Of a stretch of DNA of 64,000 bases, positions 34,701-44,954 are shown piece by piece; the stretch's first letter is position 1; every line of letters starts with the position of its first letter. This DNA comes from Berberis thunbergii (Eukaryota; Streptophyta; Magnoliopsida; Ranunculales; Berberidaceae). The DNA lies in the NCBI GenBank assembly GCA_003290165.1, contig QNQO01000598.1, positions 434,001 through 498,000 of the forward strand. The letters are read 5' to 3'. The position numbers were made by a program, and so were the translations under genes. The notes below the pieces were generated by a model. The model saw nothing but the letters and a program-made list of their open reading frames with translations. It searched no databases and was not told the origin of the DNA.

Positions 34701-37700
34701 ATTCTGTCTTTGGTTTTTCTCTGTCATTCATTTTCGGTGAGTATTTCATTGAGTTGTGTATGCATTATGTGAATTTGACTGATCTTATGATCTATATAAT
34801 ACTATAAAAAGTGCGGGGAGATGCAACATCCCCATTTATCAGTGTCAGGGTACTTTGTAATTTGAGATCTAAACAAGGGCATTTAAGATTAAAAAAATCT
34901 TATGTGTTACACAAGTTATATATAAATGGAAGTACTTATTGGACCTTGTTGCTTGAATAAGTCGTATTTGTTTTTCGATACATGATAATGGAAATGTTAT
35001 GATACGCATATTGTGAATTTAGATTTTGTATTGATATGATACACATTTTGACTTTTGATAAATGCTACCTATGGGTCTTACCTCTTTTTTGTATCAGGAA
35101 AACAATAATATATCATTAATAAGAAAAGCTGGCAGCCAAAAAATATACAAAAAGATCAAGTATCACTAATACTATCAATGACATAGTCTCCCCAATCAAA
35201 CATAAGGAGGAGAATATCTTTGAATATACCCTATGTATGAACAATGTTGTTAAGGCGAACGCCTAGGCGCGCCTTGAGGCATTTTGGCAAAGAGACGCCT
35301 CAAAATGATGCAAGGTGGAGCGGTGATTTGAGGCGTCCGCCTCGGACCACCTCACGCCTCACCGCCTCGGACCGCCTCACGCCTCACTGCCTCGGGCCGC
35401 CTCAGACTGCCTCGGGTCGCCTCAGCCCATTTACAGCTTAAAAACCAAAAGCCTATTGCAGCCCACTTGTCTTTTAAGGTTAAGAGGGGGGTATTTAGAG
35501 TTTTAAACAAGAGAACGACTCCTTGGGGGCTATTGTTGTTGCTGTGTGTGTTCTTTTCCTTCTAATCAAGTACCTCTACTTCAAATTAGGTGTTACCTCT
35601 TTCATATCAGGATGTTTCCTTTCTTCTTCTTCCTCATTCCTCTTCTTCTTCACTCTCATTCCTATGTTTTTTTTATATGATCTGTTCTGCAGGTTTTGCT
35701 GTGTTTTTTATATATGATCTGTTCTACTGCATTTTTTTTATAAGATCTGTTCACCTCCTTTTTTAATGATCTGTTCTGTTTTTTTTTATATGATTTGTTT
35801 TGCTTCTTTTTTTTATATGATCTGTTCTGCTGCGTTTTTTTTCTTCACAATAAACAATAATAAGTAATATTTTAGTGTATGGATCGTAATATTTTAGCAT
35901 ATGGATCAAAATTTTGTGCAAATTTCCAAAGTTAAACCAATGAGACTTGTTGGGCGGTGCCTCACCAAATTGCAATTTTTCAAACACTGTTCAAATTCAA
36001 CCATTAATTTTCCAAACACTGTTTCAAATTTCCAAAGTTAAACCAATGAGAAGTTGATGAACTAGTTTACATTATGCTTTGATGTTTTTCTTGTTTGTTT
36101 CTTTTTTAGTGATTTAGTTGATAGACAAGTTAAGTACACTTATGTAGTGCATCTTTTTGTTATACAACTTTATTATGTTTCCATATCAATTCTAAATAAT
36201 TGTATGACTTTTTGTACATATTGGCATATGCAAGTTATCAAAATAATGATGAATATTACTTATCTAAATGTGTTTCAATTTATTATAATAAAAAATCTTT
36301 AAAAAATGTTAAAGACCGCCTTGCCTCTGAGGCGTTTTCAAGCTCATCCGCCTCCCCGCCGCCTCAACGCCTTAACTACACTGTGTATGAAACTAAATCC
36401 AATGGTGAACGTTGATGTAAGTCCTCAAATTATGTACATCTTTTGCAATATTTCTAGTCCACAAGTTATGTACATATTCGGCAATATTTCTAAAGATTCC
36501 ATTGTTCCTTTCTCTACAAATGACCCAAGCAAAATTACTCAAGCAGCTATTGTTCCTTTCTATCAAAAAAATAAAATAAAAAATATCCAAGCAAAGGCAT
36601 GCAAGATTCTGCTTCAAGCCCATTCTCAATCAAGGAGAGGTGAAGGCTGTTCACCTTGGCAGCTGACTATAGCTCAATCTAATGGAGGGTGGAGGCAGCT
36701 ATGGGACCATTGACTGAATTTACATCATCCATAAGGCATGAGTGAGATTATAAGTGAGGAGCAGGTGGTCAATACTTCCTTCAGCTGCCCCACACAAGAT
36801 ACAATGGTTATACTTTCATCAGCTGCCCCACACAAGACGCAATGGTTAGGCAGAACCAGCCCCCTCTTGTTTAGGTTGTCAACAGTGTGAAGTTTGCCAT
36901 ATAAGATGGTCTACAAAAGAAAGCATGCTCTGTAAGGGATGTCTTTCACCCAAATCAGGCTCTGCTGCTTGTGAATCCTCTTCTCTTGCTCAGTAAAATG
37001 AATTTGGGGGCTAATAGAGTTATAGCACTCTTTCAATGTGAAGAGCATGTAGTTCCCTTCCAAACCCAATTGCTTAAAAGTGTTTGATTAGGGAAGATAA
37101 CATCCAGTTACCTCTTATCAAAAACTAACTTCGTACCTCTTAATAAGAGCCTCCCGTTAGAGTTTTAAAAGTGTTTGTTTAAGCTCTAATTAGAATCTCT
37201 AACTAGAATTAGAATATGAAAACAAACGTACAATGACTATTTTGCTCACAAGGGACAATTCACACTAGGGACCCCTCATTGTTGTTAGGGGACAATTCAC
37301 AAGGGTACAATGACTATTTTGCTCACAAGGGTAGCCTAGTAAAGACATGGTTGTTAACAGGTAGAAGAATCTCTAACCAAAACCAAAGGACAATGACAAT
37401 TCACACTAGGGGACAATTCACAAGGGACAATGACTATTTTGCTCAAAAGAATCTCTAACCAAAACCAAAGGTCTTACTTCTTACAAACCAAATTTGTAAA
37501 AGTTTCACAGATTCATTTAATTCTCAAAATTCAACAAAATTGTCTATTACATTGGCCAATGGCCTTACTTTATAATTGACCTAAGCCTGCTAAACAAGCA
37601 ATTAGTTTTTTAAACAAAATGAAAATCCTAACTCCTACTTGAACTTGCACTCCTAGTTGGGCCTTAACATGGACTGACCCAATAAAATAATAAATAAAAA

Positions 37701-40700
37701 TAACCCACATTACATCATTATGCTGGGCTTGGTTGGTTTCAAACCTTCAAACTACATAATCAAAAGTGAAAGCAACAACATTCAGCGGATGAGTTGGAGA
37801 ATATTAGCTGCTCCACCACCACCACCATCACCATCCTTATCATCATCCATTCTCACACTCCCACAACCTTCTTGAAATTTCTCCAAACATCAACCTCTAT
37901 GTTTATTTTTCTTATTCTCTTTGTTTCCTCTATCGATAACCGTATACCCATCGTACACATCAAACATGGGTGATTTCGCCCAATCAACGATGACTTTTTA
38001 CATCTTTCTCCAAGATTTTATCGCTCTAATACCAAATTCCAAATTGATATGTTCAGGAAGCTTACAAACCAAATCATCGAAACTTGTTTTGTCAAAGTTT
38101 AAAAATTTAATTAATTTTCAAAATTTAACAAAACTATGTTTACATTGCCAATGGCCTTAATTTATAATTGACTTAAAGTTTGCTAAGCAAGCAACTAATT
38201 TCCTAACAAATTAGAAGCCCTAACTCCTACTTGAATTTGTACTCCTAGTTGGTATTAACATGAACTGACCCAATTAAACCATAAATAAAAATAATCCATA
38301 TTACATCATAAAAAAAAAGATGTTTGGGGGGACCACCTCTTATTTGGAGGTGTACCTCTTTTTAAGATGAAACAAACACCCCCTTGGATGTAATCGGAAG
38401 ACATGGTGGAGGAAATTATAAGGACATCGGTGTTATCCCCTATTTTTAAAAACTTCTTCCTTGCATGTTTCATTGTTATGTTATCTATTTCCTCATAAAT
38501 GACTTTCAATTTGCATTCATGGTGGCATGAGTGCAATGGTGAGAACTATGGTTGACATTTATTTGTCGATATCATGAGAAATCAATTATTCTATAATAGA
38601 TAAATATTTTCTTTAGCAATAACAATAACATATCTTCAGAATTTGGAGGTCTTGACTACTTTCTCTTGTACCTGGTTGAAATGATTTTTCCAAGTCTCAT
38701 TTCTAGTTTGGGATTGCATGTTTTTGGTTCTTAATTCTTACAATGCTGGTGGCTGCCATAGCTTGTGTTTCCTTTTCTTATTATCTTGTGAATAGAGCCT
38801 CCTATATTTTAAGTAACACTCTTGCTTGATTCTCCTGGTCATATGAAAAAGGGGGGCTCTCTACTGTTTATCACTCTTTGCTTATTCAAATGTTTTGTTG
38901 CCAAGTGTTGCAAGGGGATACTCGTTATTTTTATCTTGTGTACATTAAGCTGACAACTTGATGCAAATTTATTGATGTTTGCAGGTGCCAATGTAGCAGG
39001 AGGGAGAGGATACTATTTGAAAGGGGCTGGACAACGTCTTAATCAGGCACTGATAAATTTTGGAATGGACTTTTTGGAGAAAAGGGACTATATGAGGTTG
39101 CAAACTCCATTCTTCATGAGAAAAGATATAATGGCAAAATGTGCTCAACTAGCTCAATTCGATGAAGAACTTTACAAGGTACTTTTTTTCTTTCTCATAT
39201 ATCTAAAGATTTATCTTATTGGATATTGATACTTGATACATACATTACAACTTGCATATTATTTTAAATTATTCTGTTTCAATGTGTGCATGAGATATTT
39301 CTAAGGTAAGAAGACACATACGCCATTATGAAAAAAAGTGAAAAAGGGCACTTGCGAGAAGAAAAGAACTCCCACCGCATATCATCCTAATAGCAATGTA
39401 TAATAAAAATTAAGGACTCTGTTTCTTCTGTTCAATGGGGTGCATACAAATCAAAATGTTCTCATAGTACATGCTAATGGCGAAAAATATCCTTAACAAC
39501 CCAATTGATTTTCAAACTTTATGAGTGACAATTGGTTGCACGATCCCTGAGTTGTAATAAAAAAAATTATGCTTAGTTTGCTTATAAAAAATTGGAATAC
39601 TAGTAGTAATTGTTTAATTGTCACAGCACATGGGCATTAGTGTAGAAACCACAATTTACGAGGTTTAGATGCCTTAATATGCTGACCATATTTGCGTTGG
39701 CAAAGTTATGCAGTTAAAACGGATAACGGACCCATAATGGTCTAGGAGCGTTATAAGTTATAACGGGTTATATCGAGATATAACGGTATATAACGAATTA
39801 TTTTTTTAAATAAATTTTTATACCCCCACTAAGTATATTAATGTATTATAGACTATAGAGTAAAACATAAATCACTGAATATAAATTTGTTACTGCTAGT
39901 TTGCCACTAAAAATTGTATTTAATTTATTGAAACTTAGAAAGTTAGAAGTAATTAAATAGTTATAAACTTTAAATATTTACCTTTTCCATATTGTCCAAT
40001 GGCGTAGATCATATTTTGGAACTTTGGCGTGCGCACAATATTAAAAGGCAACCCAACGTCATATGCCCAATCCGCTATAGCCATCCAAGCTTCATTCTTC
40101 AACTTCTCCTTGTAAGGATTGTTATATACAAATCTGCTTGCTTGAGTTTGTTAAAATCAGTCATCAACATAGTATCAAGTGAACCTCTAACATTACTAGG
40201 AGGAACAACTTTTCTCGTATTACCACTACTTACACTTCCACTTCCACTTCCAATGCCAATACCACTAATTGTTTGTTGTTGTTGTTCGACATCATTAGAT
40301 TCATCTCCAATTTCTCCACCTAACAAAGCACCATCGTTGAGAATTTGCGCAACTCTAGACTTCTCAATTTTTTTTTCTTGTTTCATTTAATGCTGCCATG
40401 CATTTCTTTCTCACATCACTTGGTGCACTTTTACATTTTGACACATTCCCTGGCTTCCATGGAAGATGCTCTTTAAGTCTTGTAATTCCAGAATGAATTA
40501 TCCTACCACAAAAGTTGCACCATACCAACGTTTTATTAGTGGGATCCTTGCATTGTCCCCACTCCCATGCCATATCATTGGAATTAGGCTTCATGGGATT
40601 TGATGTCGCGGCTGTAGAGCCAGCACGACTATCAGAGTTTGAAGCTCGTGATTATGATTCTATGAATACCTATCATACACAAAATAAATTGATCACTAAA

Positions 40701-43031
40701 CATAAAACTAATAACTTACTACTAAGTCTGTAATTAATAAATTGTGCAAAATTAGAATGAAGAACGAAGAAGCAAATCAGAGCAAATCTGTCATTAGAAT
40801 GCCTGTAAGTGTCATAAGCAAATCTGTCATTAGCAAATCTGTAAAGTCTGTCGTTAGAATGAAGAAGCAAATCAAAGCAAAACACAAGAATGAACGAAGC
40901 AAAGCAAAAGAGAATAAGGAAGAAGCAAAACAAAGCAAAACAGAGAAGAAGGAACAACGCAAAGCAAAAACAATGGAAAGCAGAGAAGAAGAAACAAAGC
41001 AAATCAGACTTACAGATTTATCGAAAAGGGGCCAAGGGTTCGATCGGGCCTCGATCGACTAGGGTTCTTCCCTTTGTCACACCCCGATTTTTGATGAAAA
41101 CGAAAATCCCAAAATTCACGTAGGATTATCCGTTTCATCAAAACTCGGGACGTGAAAATTCAATAACAACAGAAACAAATAGCAACAACAAATAAAACAT
41201 GATTAAATTACTGAAACAAATAAAACTCTAACCCGGAGAGACTATGACGTTGCTAGTCCCACTCCCACTAATGAAATTCTAGTAACGCTGTCCAAAAATC
41301 TCTAAACCTGAAAGGCTAATCGGCTACATTCCCAAAGGAATGTACCCAAGAAGCAAAAGCTCACTTGGGTCAGCAATAAAGCTGGTGTGAGAAATTTTCA
41401 TCCAAAATCAATAAATCCGCACATGACAACATCAAAATAAACAAAACAATAAACAACCACACCATCAGGTAGTTCCTCAATGAGGCAAAGGTGATATCAT
41501 CCTAACTATAGAAATTGACTATGGCAAAGTTTGACCTGCAGAAATATGAGTAGACTTGCCATCCTGCATGAAAATGTTAGAAGCAATCGGATAATATTTC
41601 TAAGTTATCAGTCCTCACAAATGTGATTTATTTTCAAACAATGATACAATTTATAGTCATTTAGACTATTATTGAAATATTAATAAAACACATTTTCTAC
41701 CTTTAGGAAGACATGTAGTTCTCATTCAATGGTTGAATGAGCATTTAGTTTCTTCCTGGCCCTCAGTAAGCTTCTTTGAATCACAAATCATTGACTTTTT
41801 GTTCGTCTCTGTTTTACTGCATTTAAAGAATAAATAAATAAATAAATAGATAAATGAAGTAATATTAGCTACATGCATTCAAGTTGAAAACATAGAAATG
41901 GTTGATTATGACCGCATTTTCCCTTAACTATCTTGTTGTAGCCTTGTAGGGGTAGAAGTTAATGTGTATCTAGAAGTGTATCTTCTTTTAATTATTGTTC
42001 GGTGATCAACAGGTAACTGGTGAGGGAGATGACAAGTATCTTATCGCTACAGCAGAACAACCGCTGTGTGCCTATCATCTTGATGATTGGATCCATCCTT
42101 CTCAATTACCAAAAAGGTAGTGAAGATTGCTTGGCATATCCTGATGCTGTTGAATAACAAAATATATTTTGTTATTGTTGTATATTCCATATATTAGTTA
42201 TTAATGTATATTGCATGTTGTGCCAGATATGCTGGATATTCGACCTGCTTCCGCAAAGAAGCTGGTTCACATGGTCGAGATACTTTGGGCATTTTCAGAG
42301 TTCATCAATTTGAAAAAGTGGAGCAGTTCTGTATGACTAGTCCAAATGCCAACGATTCTTGGGAAATGCACGAAGAAATGATCAACAATTCTGAGGAATT
42401 CTATAAGGAGGTATCCACTTCTTGGGATTTTTTTAAAGTGATGATGCCAAGCCTACTTTTTGCAGTGCTAAAGTGTGAGACTTTCCTCTGTTACAGCTGA
42501 ACATTCCCTATCAAGTAGTATCTATTGTATCTGGTGCTTTAAATGACGCAGCAGCAAAGAAATATGATCTAGAAGGATGGTTTCCTGCATCACAAACATA
42601 TAGAGAGCTAGTGTCCTGTTCAAACTGTACGGACTACCAGTCCAGAAGATTGGAAATTCGATACGGGCAGAAGAAGGTTGGTTTCTTTTAATGTTTTGAC
42701 ATTCTTTTCCATGCTTTCATTAAATAAGACATGCAAAAGCATGATTGAAAACTTAATTTATATTGGTGTAGAGGTTTGCCTTGCCATGTACTTACATGTT
42801 ATCACATTGGTTTTGCAGAACAATGAACAAGTGAAGCAGTACGTTCATTTGCTGAACTCCACTCTGACGGCAACGGAGCGGACTATGTGCTGTATCCTTG
42901 AGAATGGTCAAAAGGAAGATGGTGTCGAAATTCCAGCAACACTACAACCATATATGGGTGGCATGACCTTTCTTCCTTTCCGAACAGCTCCTACAGCAGC
43001 TAAAGGAAAGAAATCAGAGAAGGGGAAATGA
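25790..43031 (+). CDS. cytosolic-type seryl-tRNA synthetase (SerRS), nine exons
   Basis: Class II enzyme that charges tRNA-Ser with serine for translation. Exons: 25790-25922, 26003-26073, 26161-26322, 26461-26566, 38985-39178, 42013-42116, 42227-42410, 42497-42676, 42819-43031. All junctions are GT-AG and phases agree, giving 1347 nt and 448 residues, the normal plant SerRS length. Residues 1-110 form the tRNA-binding helical arm (starts [10 protein letters not shown], with ESQRRRF). Motif 1 lies in [23 protein letters not shown] and serine contacts in [10 protein letters not shown], motif 2 in [20 protein letters not shown], and motif 3 around [12 protein letters not shown]. The C-terminal tail is lysine-rich. 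The start matches the family; an in-frame ATG at 25679 could add 37 residues. Intron 4 is 12,418 bp and intron 5 is 2,834 bp, both filled with transposons. The frame is intact, so the gene is probably functional. Confidence 0.93.
27508..28005 (-). pseudogene. captured fragment of cobalamin-independent methionine synthase, introns retained
   Basis: Minus-strand blocks in order: [20 protein letters not shown] and [12 protein letters not shown] (about 27995-27900); [20 protein letters not shown] and VQKAV (about 27795-27704); [20 protein letters not shown] and AQQKKLN (about 27594-27510). These match consecutive parts of plant MetE, the enzyme that makes methionine from homocysteine and methyl-tetrahydrofolate, around the linker between its two halves. 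The blocks are separated by intron-like sequence with a recognisable CAG acceptor (near 27594), so capture was from genomic DNA. A 31-bp tandem duplication (27672-27702 and 27703-27733) disrupts a splice site. The fragment is only about 90 residues of a protein of some 765, and cannot be catalytic. Confidence 0.85.
28248..28433 (-). pseudogene. captured 5' end of an ALOG/LSH (DUF640) gene
   Basis: The minus-strand frame starts [20 protein letters not shown], runs through a Thr/Ser/Asn-rich linker with a serine run, and ends [15 protein letters not shown] then stop. [14 protein letters not shown] is the conserved opening of the ALOG DNA-binding domain of LIGHT-SENSITIVE SHORT HYPOCOTYLS proteins, which act in the nucleus in organ boundary and inflorescence development. 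The captured copy breaks off about 12 residues into the domain, so it cannot bind DNA. AT-rich sequence upstream (28434-28610) may be the donor's 5' UTR. Confidence 0.85.
29624..30230. other. intron 4 sequence, possible LINE-derived
   Basis: No clear gene is present. Minus-strand reading from about 30120 to 29900 gives short stretches such as [13 protein letters not shown] in changing frames, which could be further decayed LINE sequence continuous with 30230-30700. Confidence is low. Confidence 0.3.
30230..30700 (-). pseudogene. LINE (L1-type) reverse transcriptase remnant
   Basis: The minus-strand frame 30428-30234 contains [17 protein letters not shown] and later [17 protein letters not shown]. 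This matches the 'LPSKYLGxPLG...YLSKGGRxxLIKSxLxSxP' region at the C-terminal side of plant LINE reverse transcriptases. Flanking sequence to about 30700 fits the preceding part in broken frames. Only a few hundred bases survive. Confidence 0.7.
31137..32418. mobile_element. long-TIR (Pack-MULE-like) element in SerRS intron 4
   Basis: The left end GCAAATTAGCGGTATCTC and the block TATTATAAATAGGTAATTAG (31137-31175) are matched in inverse order by CTAATTACTTATTTATAATA and GTATCTCTAATTTGC (32380-32418). Similarity continues inward (CTTAGATTTCATAAATTA against TAATTTATGAAATTTGAG, then ACTTCTCTGCATG against CATGTAGAGAAGT), giving imperfect TIRs of about 110 bp. TIRs of this length are typical of MULEs. 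A 9-bp target duplication was not found. The interior holds an unidentified open frame (31394-31723) and G-runs near 31750 and 32338. Confidence 0.65.
31394..31723 (+). CDS. unidentified ORF inside the Pack-MULE-like element
   Basis: A 109-codon frame starts [20 protein letters not shown] and includes [19 protein letters not shown], a strongly hydrophobic segment that could be a membrane anchor, then a His/Cys-containing tail and a Gly-run end. I do not recognise the family. Position between long TIRs suggests a captured 5' gene fragment with a signal-anchor. The G-rich sequence after the stop and the lack of any downstream exon argue against an intact gene. It might equally be chance coding. 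Confidence 0.25.
   Translation: MAVHPELKLTSKDRDYHPWLNQHDRNHRLHNAILAHSSYLYLPLILSFSLSLLLLSPKTYSLLSSLQISNNHHPLFCIPDKECHHHYSTVHPTIKDYSSKIRGGGGGER
32419..33526. other. intron 4 sequence upstream of the DUF630 pseudogene
   Basis: No open frame of note. 32940-33520 is pyrimidine-rich with TTTCTTCT words (for example GGGTTTCTTCTCTGGCTC near 33078), and a similar AATGAGGTTTCTTCTTTAGC recurs near 33385. It reads like the leader or 5' UTR of the gene copied at 33527, which would mean the copy came from genomic DNA with its upstream region. Confidence 0.35.
33527..34600 (+). pseudogene. DUF630/DUF632 family gene copy, broken
   Basis: It starts [20 protein letters not shown] followed by [11 protein letters not shown], the conserved N-terminus of the plant DUF630/DUF632 family (putative bZIP-like, NRG2-related; the MGCxxS start is a likely acylation site, here MSC). 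A one-base shift near 33780 leads into a proline run and SSSSWNF, then a stop where relatives have a tryptophan, then DPFDGP. Next come [18 protein letters not shown] (about 33985) and finally [11 protein letters not shown] then [19 protein letters not shown] (about 34450-34550) from the DUF632 part. Frames change at least three times and the middle is missing, so it is dead. It lies in sense orientation within SerRS intron 4 and could interfere with splicing. Confidence 0.8.
34601..35233. other. intron 4 sequence without recognised features
   Basis: AT-rich sequence with no coding signal or clear repeat. It includes several ATACACATT and ATGATAC words near 34980-35050. Confidence 0.5.
35242..36383. 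mobile_element. hAT element with perfect 8-bp target duplication, 1142 bp
   Basis: The left end CAATGTTGTTAAGGCG (35242) and the inverse of the right end, CAGTGTAGTTAAGGCG (ending 36383), match at 14 of 16 positions. TGTATGAA flanks both sides (35234-35241 and 36384-36391). Subterminal regions are full of GCCTCAGGCG-type words (CGCCTAGGCGCG, CGGACCGCCTCACGCCTC). The interior is AT-rich with repeated TATATGATCTGTTCTGC units (35670-35830). No transposase is present. It lies in SerRS intron 4. Confidence 0.92.
35670..35840. repeat. imperfect tandem poly-T + GATCTGTTCTGC units
   Basis: About six units of a T-run followed by ATATGATCTGTTCTGC, with spacing near 30 bp, inside the hAT element at 35242-36383. 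Confidence 0.7.
36740..36965 (-). pseudogene. LINE zinc-finger (zf-RVT) remnant
   Basis: The minus strand reads [20 protein letters not shown] followed by [13 protein letters not shown]. This matches the 'WxxxxxRLxTxDNLxxRGxxLPxxCxxCxxxxES' zinc-binding region at the C-terminus of plant LINE reverse transcriptases. A 40-bp stretch (CAGCTGCCCCACACAAGA..., 36782 and 36820) is duplicated in tandem. No intact frame remains. Confidence 0.65.
36970..37475. other. intron 4 stretch with short shuffled direct repeats
   Basis: Several words recur without a fixed period: ACAATTCACACTAGGG (about 37256 and 37397), GGACAATTCACAAGGG (about 37300 and 37413), CAATGACTATTTTGCTCA (about 37230, 37308 and 37429) and AATCTCTAACCAAAACCAAA (about 37368 and 37449). 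This looks like repeated local slippage or gap repair. No coding signal. Confidence 0.6.
37476..38308 (-). mobile_element. TRIM-like element, two direct LTR-like repeats
   Basis: About 240 bp at 37476-37717 is repeated in the same orientation at about 38041-38308. Shared words are CTTACAAACCAAAT, CCAATGGCCTTA, TTTATAATTGAC, CTAACTCCTACTTGAA, ACTCCTAGTTGG and TACATCA. Read on the minus strand the repeats begin TGATGTAAT. Between them, close to the inner edge of the right repeat, the minus strand has TTGGTATTAGAGC (38016-38034), one change from the initiator-tRNA primer site TGGTATCAGAGC. Total size of about 0.83 kb with no ORF fits a TRIM. LTR ends and target duplication are not certain. Confidence 0.6.
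38309..38984. other. end of SerRS intron 4
   Basis: AT-rich intron sequence ending in the acceptor TTTGCAG before the exon at 38985. No repeat or gene recognised. Confidence 0.6.
39700..41050 (-). pseudogene. hAT transposase remnant with BED zinc finger, in SerRS intron 5
   Basis: The minus frame 40594-40364 has [20 protein letters not shown] followed by [15 protein letters not shown]. This is a BED-type zinc finger (C-x2-C ... H) like those opening plant hAT transposases. The frame 40386-40099 continues with a Gln/Gly/Ser-rich linker and [20 protein letters not shown]. In a shifted frame to about 39990 the sequence fits the next transposase block (AW...[12 protein letters not shown] with a Y-IG end). 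The rest of the catalytic region is absent. At 39710-39800 repeated TAACGG/ATAACG words look like a hAT subterminal region, but no matching opposite end was found. Confidence 0.7.
41075..41560. repeat. probable LTR fragment
   Basis: The stretch starts TGTCACACCCCGATTTTTGA, a start common to plant gypsy LTRs. It continues with words such as GAATGTACCCAAGAAGCAAA and CACTTGGGTCAGCAATAAAG that look retrotransposon-derived. No second copy or internal coding region is present and the right limit is uncertain. Confidence 0.4.
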
Positions 43032-44350
43032 GACTAGCATATTTCTATTCCAGTCTTGGGAAGAGATTGAATTGTGTTGACCCCAGCAGCTGATCAGTGT
43101 GTCTGATTTTTTGATTCTAGAAGATAGATATATTATTTTTGTTTCGGCTTGACTCCTCAACTGTCTTCATCACCCTGATGCTTTGCTAAAGAATTTACTG
43201 AAGGAAAGCTCAGATGTTAAATTTATGTCATACTCCAATTCTAGATACTGATTTCAATTGAAAAATTTCTGTTGTGTGCTTCTTTAGTAGAGGATTGGTG
43301 AACTGAGTTGAAGTTGATGACTAGTTTACATGGAACAAAGAGTTGTACCATTCTCAAGTTTAGATTTTTGCTAGACCTTGACAAAAATCTCTATCCTGAA
43401 ATGCAACCCTATTGTATTCTTTCTAGCCTGGCACTTGGTGCATTATGAAACACAATCTGTAACCTGGTCATGAATCCCCCATTCCGCTCACTTGTGATTT
43501 GTGAGAATGATTATGGATGGATTCACAGAAAATTTACGGAGAATGTGATAACATTTGATCTACAAGTCCAAGTCAGACAGACACTGATGTTTTTTTATTT
43601 TCTTTTGTAATGAAGGCAATTTTAGTTATAGGTTATTTCTTACCTTTCAAAAAAGAGTGTGCAGACGTCATGTAAGTGATCGATCATGGGATCCACCTGA
43701 TAGCAGCGTAGCAAATAAAGTAGGTCCACTTAGACACCCTCCATTTGCCGGCTTTTTGTCGAGCACATGCATACACTAATGTCAGGCAAGCGCGTAGAGT
43801 TCACGCTCAGGATGACTCACAAAAAGGTTTTGGGTTTGGCAGGGAGGCGAGCAGCAGAGACGAGAGTAAGAAAGAATATGTTCCTTCTTTCTTTCTTGTA
43901 ATAATAGGATGAGATTGTCAAACAAACCTAAATATCCATGCGACGTACCTAAAACAAACCTAAATAAACATTAACCATGGACTGATGCAATTCATTTTAT
44001 CATCAAAACAAGTTCTATTGTTACAAGATGCATGGATTCAGAAGTTTCCATAACAATCCCCATGCCCGAAAATATTGGATTTATTTTGTGAGGTCAATAT
44101 TTTGTGAAAGTCATCAACAAGATAAATAAATTGGTTGCCGGCGTACGTGGAGTAACAAAATTGGAGTTAATCTTGTTGTCTCATTTGTTTATGTATGTAT
44201 CTCTCATAATTTTTTTTTTGCAAATTCAAGTAGGTGTAAATTGTCAAGAGATCGAGTTTACAATTGGATCCATAAACTTTAATTTTGAATAGTAGTCTAG
44301 ACCTGAGATGTTAAATCCAAAATCCTGAGCCATTGCGATCGAACTTTAAT
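43032..44350. other. SerRS 3' flank and intergenic DNA
   Basis: The 3' UTR presumably lies within the first few hundred bases. No canonical AATAAA is obvious close to the stop. No other gene is recognised, and 43680-43900 is somewhat more GC-rich with no coding signal. Confidence 0.4.
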
Positions 44351-44353
44351 TTT

Positions 44354-44545
44354 AGTGCACCGGGCTTATGCCTGGTGCGAGGCCAGACACTGTAGTATCA
44401 CTCATTGTACTAGGGCTTTTTTTTAGTGCACCAAACTTATGCCTGGTATTGTGCCTGATGCAAACCAAGCACCATAAAATTACATCGAGATAGCACCAGG
44501 CACAAAACACTGAGGCCAAGCACCGTATTATCACTCATTCTACTA
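44354..44545. repeat. short direct and inverted repeats (GCACC...TGCCTGGT family)
   Basis: AGTGCACC-GG/AA-CTTATGCCTGGT occurs at 44354 and 44424. TATCACTCATTSTACTA occurs at about 44396 and 44529. TGCCTGGTGC (44370) is inverted as GCACCAGGCA (about 44494). It looks like a small decayed foldback or SINE-like unit; the class is not assigned. Confidence 0.45.
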
Positions 44546-44612
44546 TTGTTTTTCCTTAAAGGCACATGCATGTGTTTAACACTGATGGATGGTACGTGCA
44601 TTATTTAAGAAT

Positions 44613-44613
44613 T

Positions 44614-44651
<38 letters not shown>
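44613..44651. repeat. (TA)n(GA)n microsatellite
   Basis: A run of TATATA passes directly into GAGAGA over about 39 bp. Confidence 0.9.
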
Positions 44652-44763
44652 ATTATACTCTTGTGGAATTTGGATATACAAGTACACGGGCCTCACGCGG
44701 TGGCAGAGGGAGGAGAGCTTCTCCATTACAAAAGAAGAAGTGTGTTTCATTTTAAGATCCCTA

Positions 44764-44954
44764 ATTCTAAATGTCGAGGGAAAGGGCGAGGAAACGAGCG
44801 AGGGAAATGAGGTGGCGAGGTGAAAGCCGTTCATTTCCCTCGAGATGCATGCATTGACTTTTCTCACACGCATCTCGAAGTAAATGGATGGCTTTCACCT
44901 CGCCACCTCATTTCCCTCGCTCGTTTCCTCGCCCTTTCCCTCAACATTTAGAAT
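44764..44954. repeat. near-perfect inverted repeat, 88-bp arms, 15-nt loop
   Basis: 44764-44851 pairs with 44867-44954 with no gaps. The outer 65 positions have one mismatch (44775 against 44943). The inner part has three further mismatches and two G-U type pairs. The arms contain GAGGGAAAGGGCGAGGAAAC and GAGGTGGCGAGGTGAAAGCC. As RNA it would form a long stable hairpin like a young foldback MITE, siRNA hairpin or proto-miRNA. There is no ORF. Confidence 0.9.
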
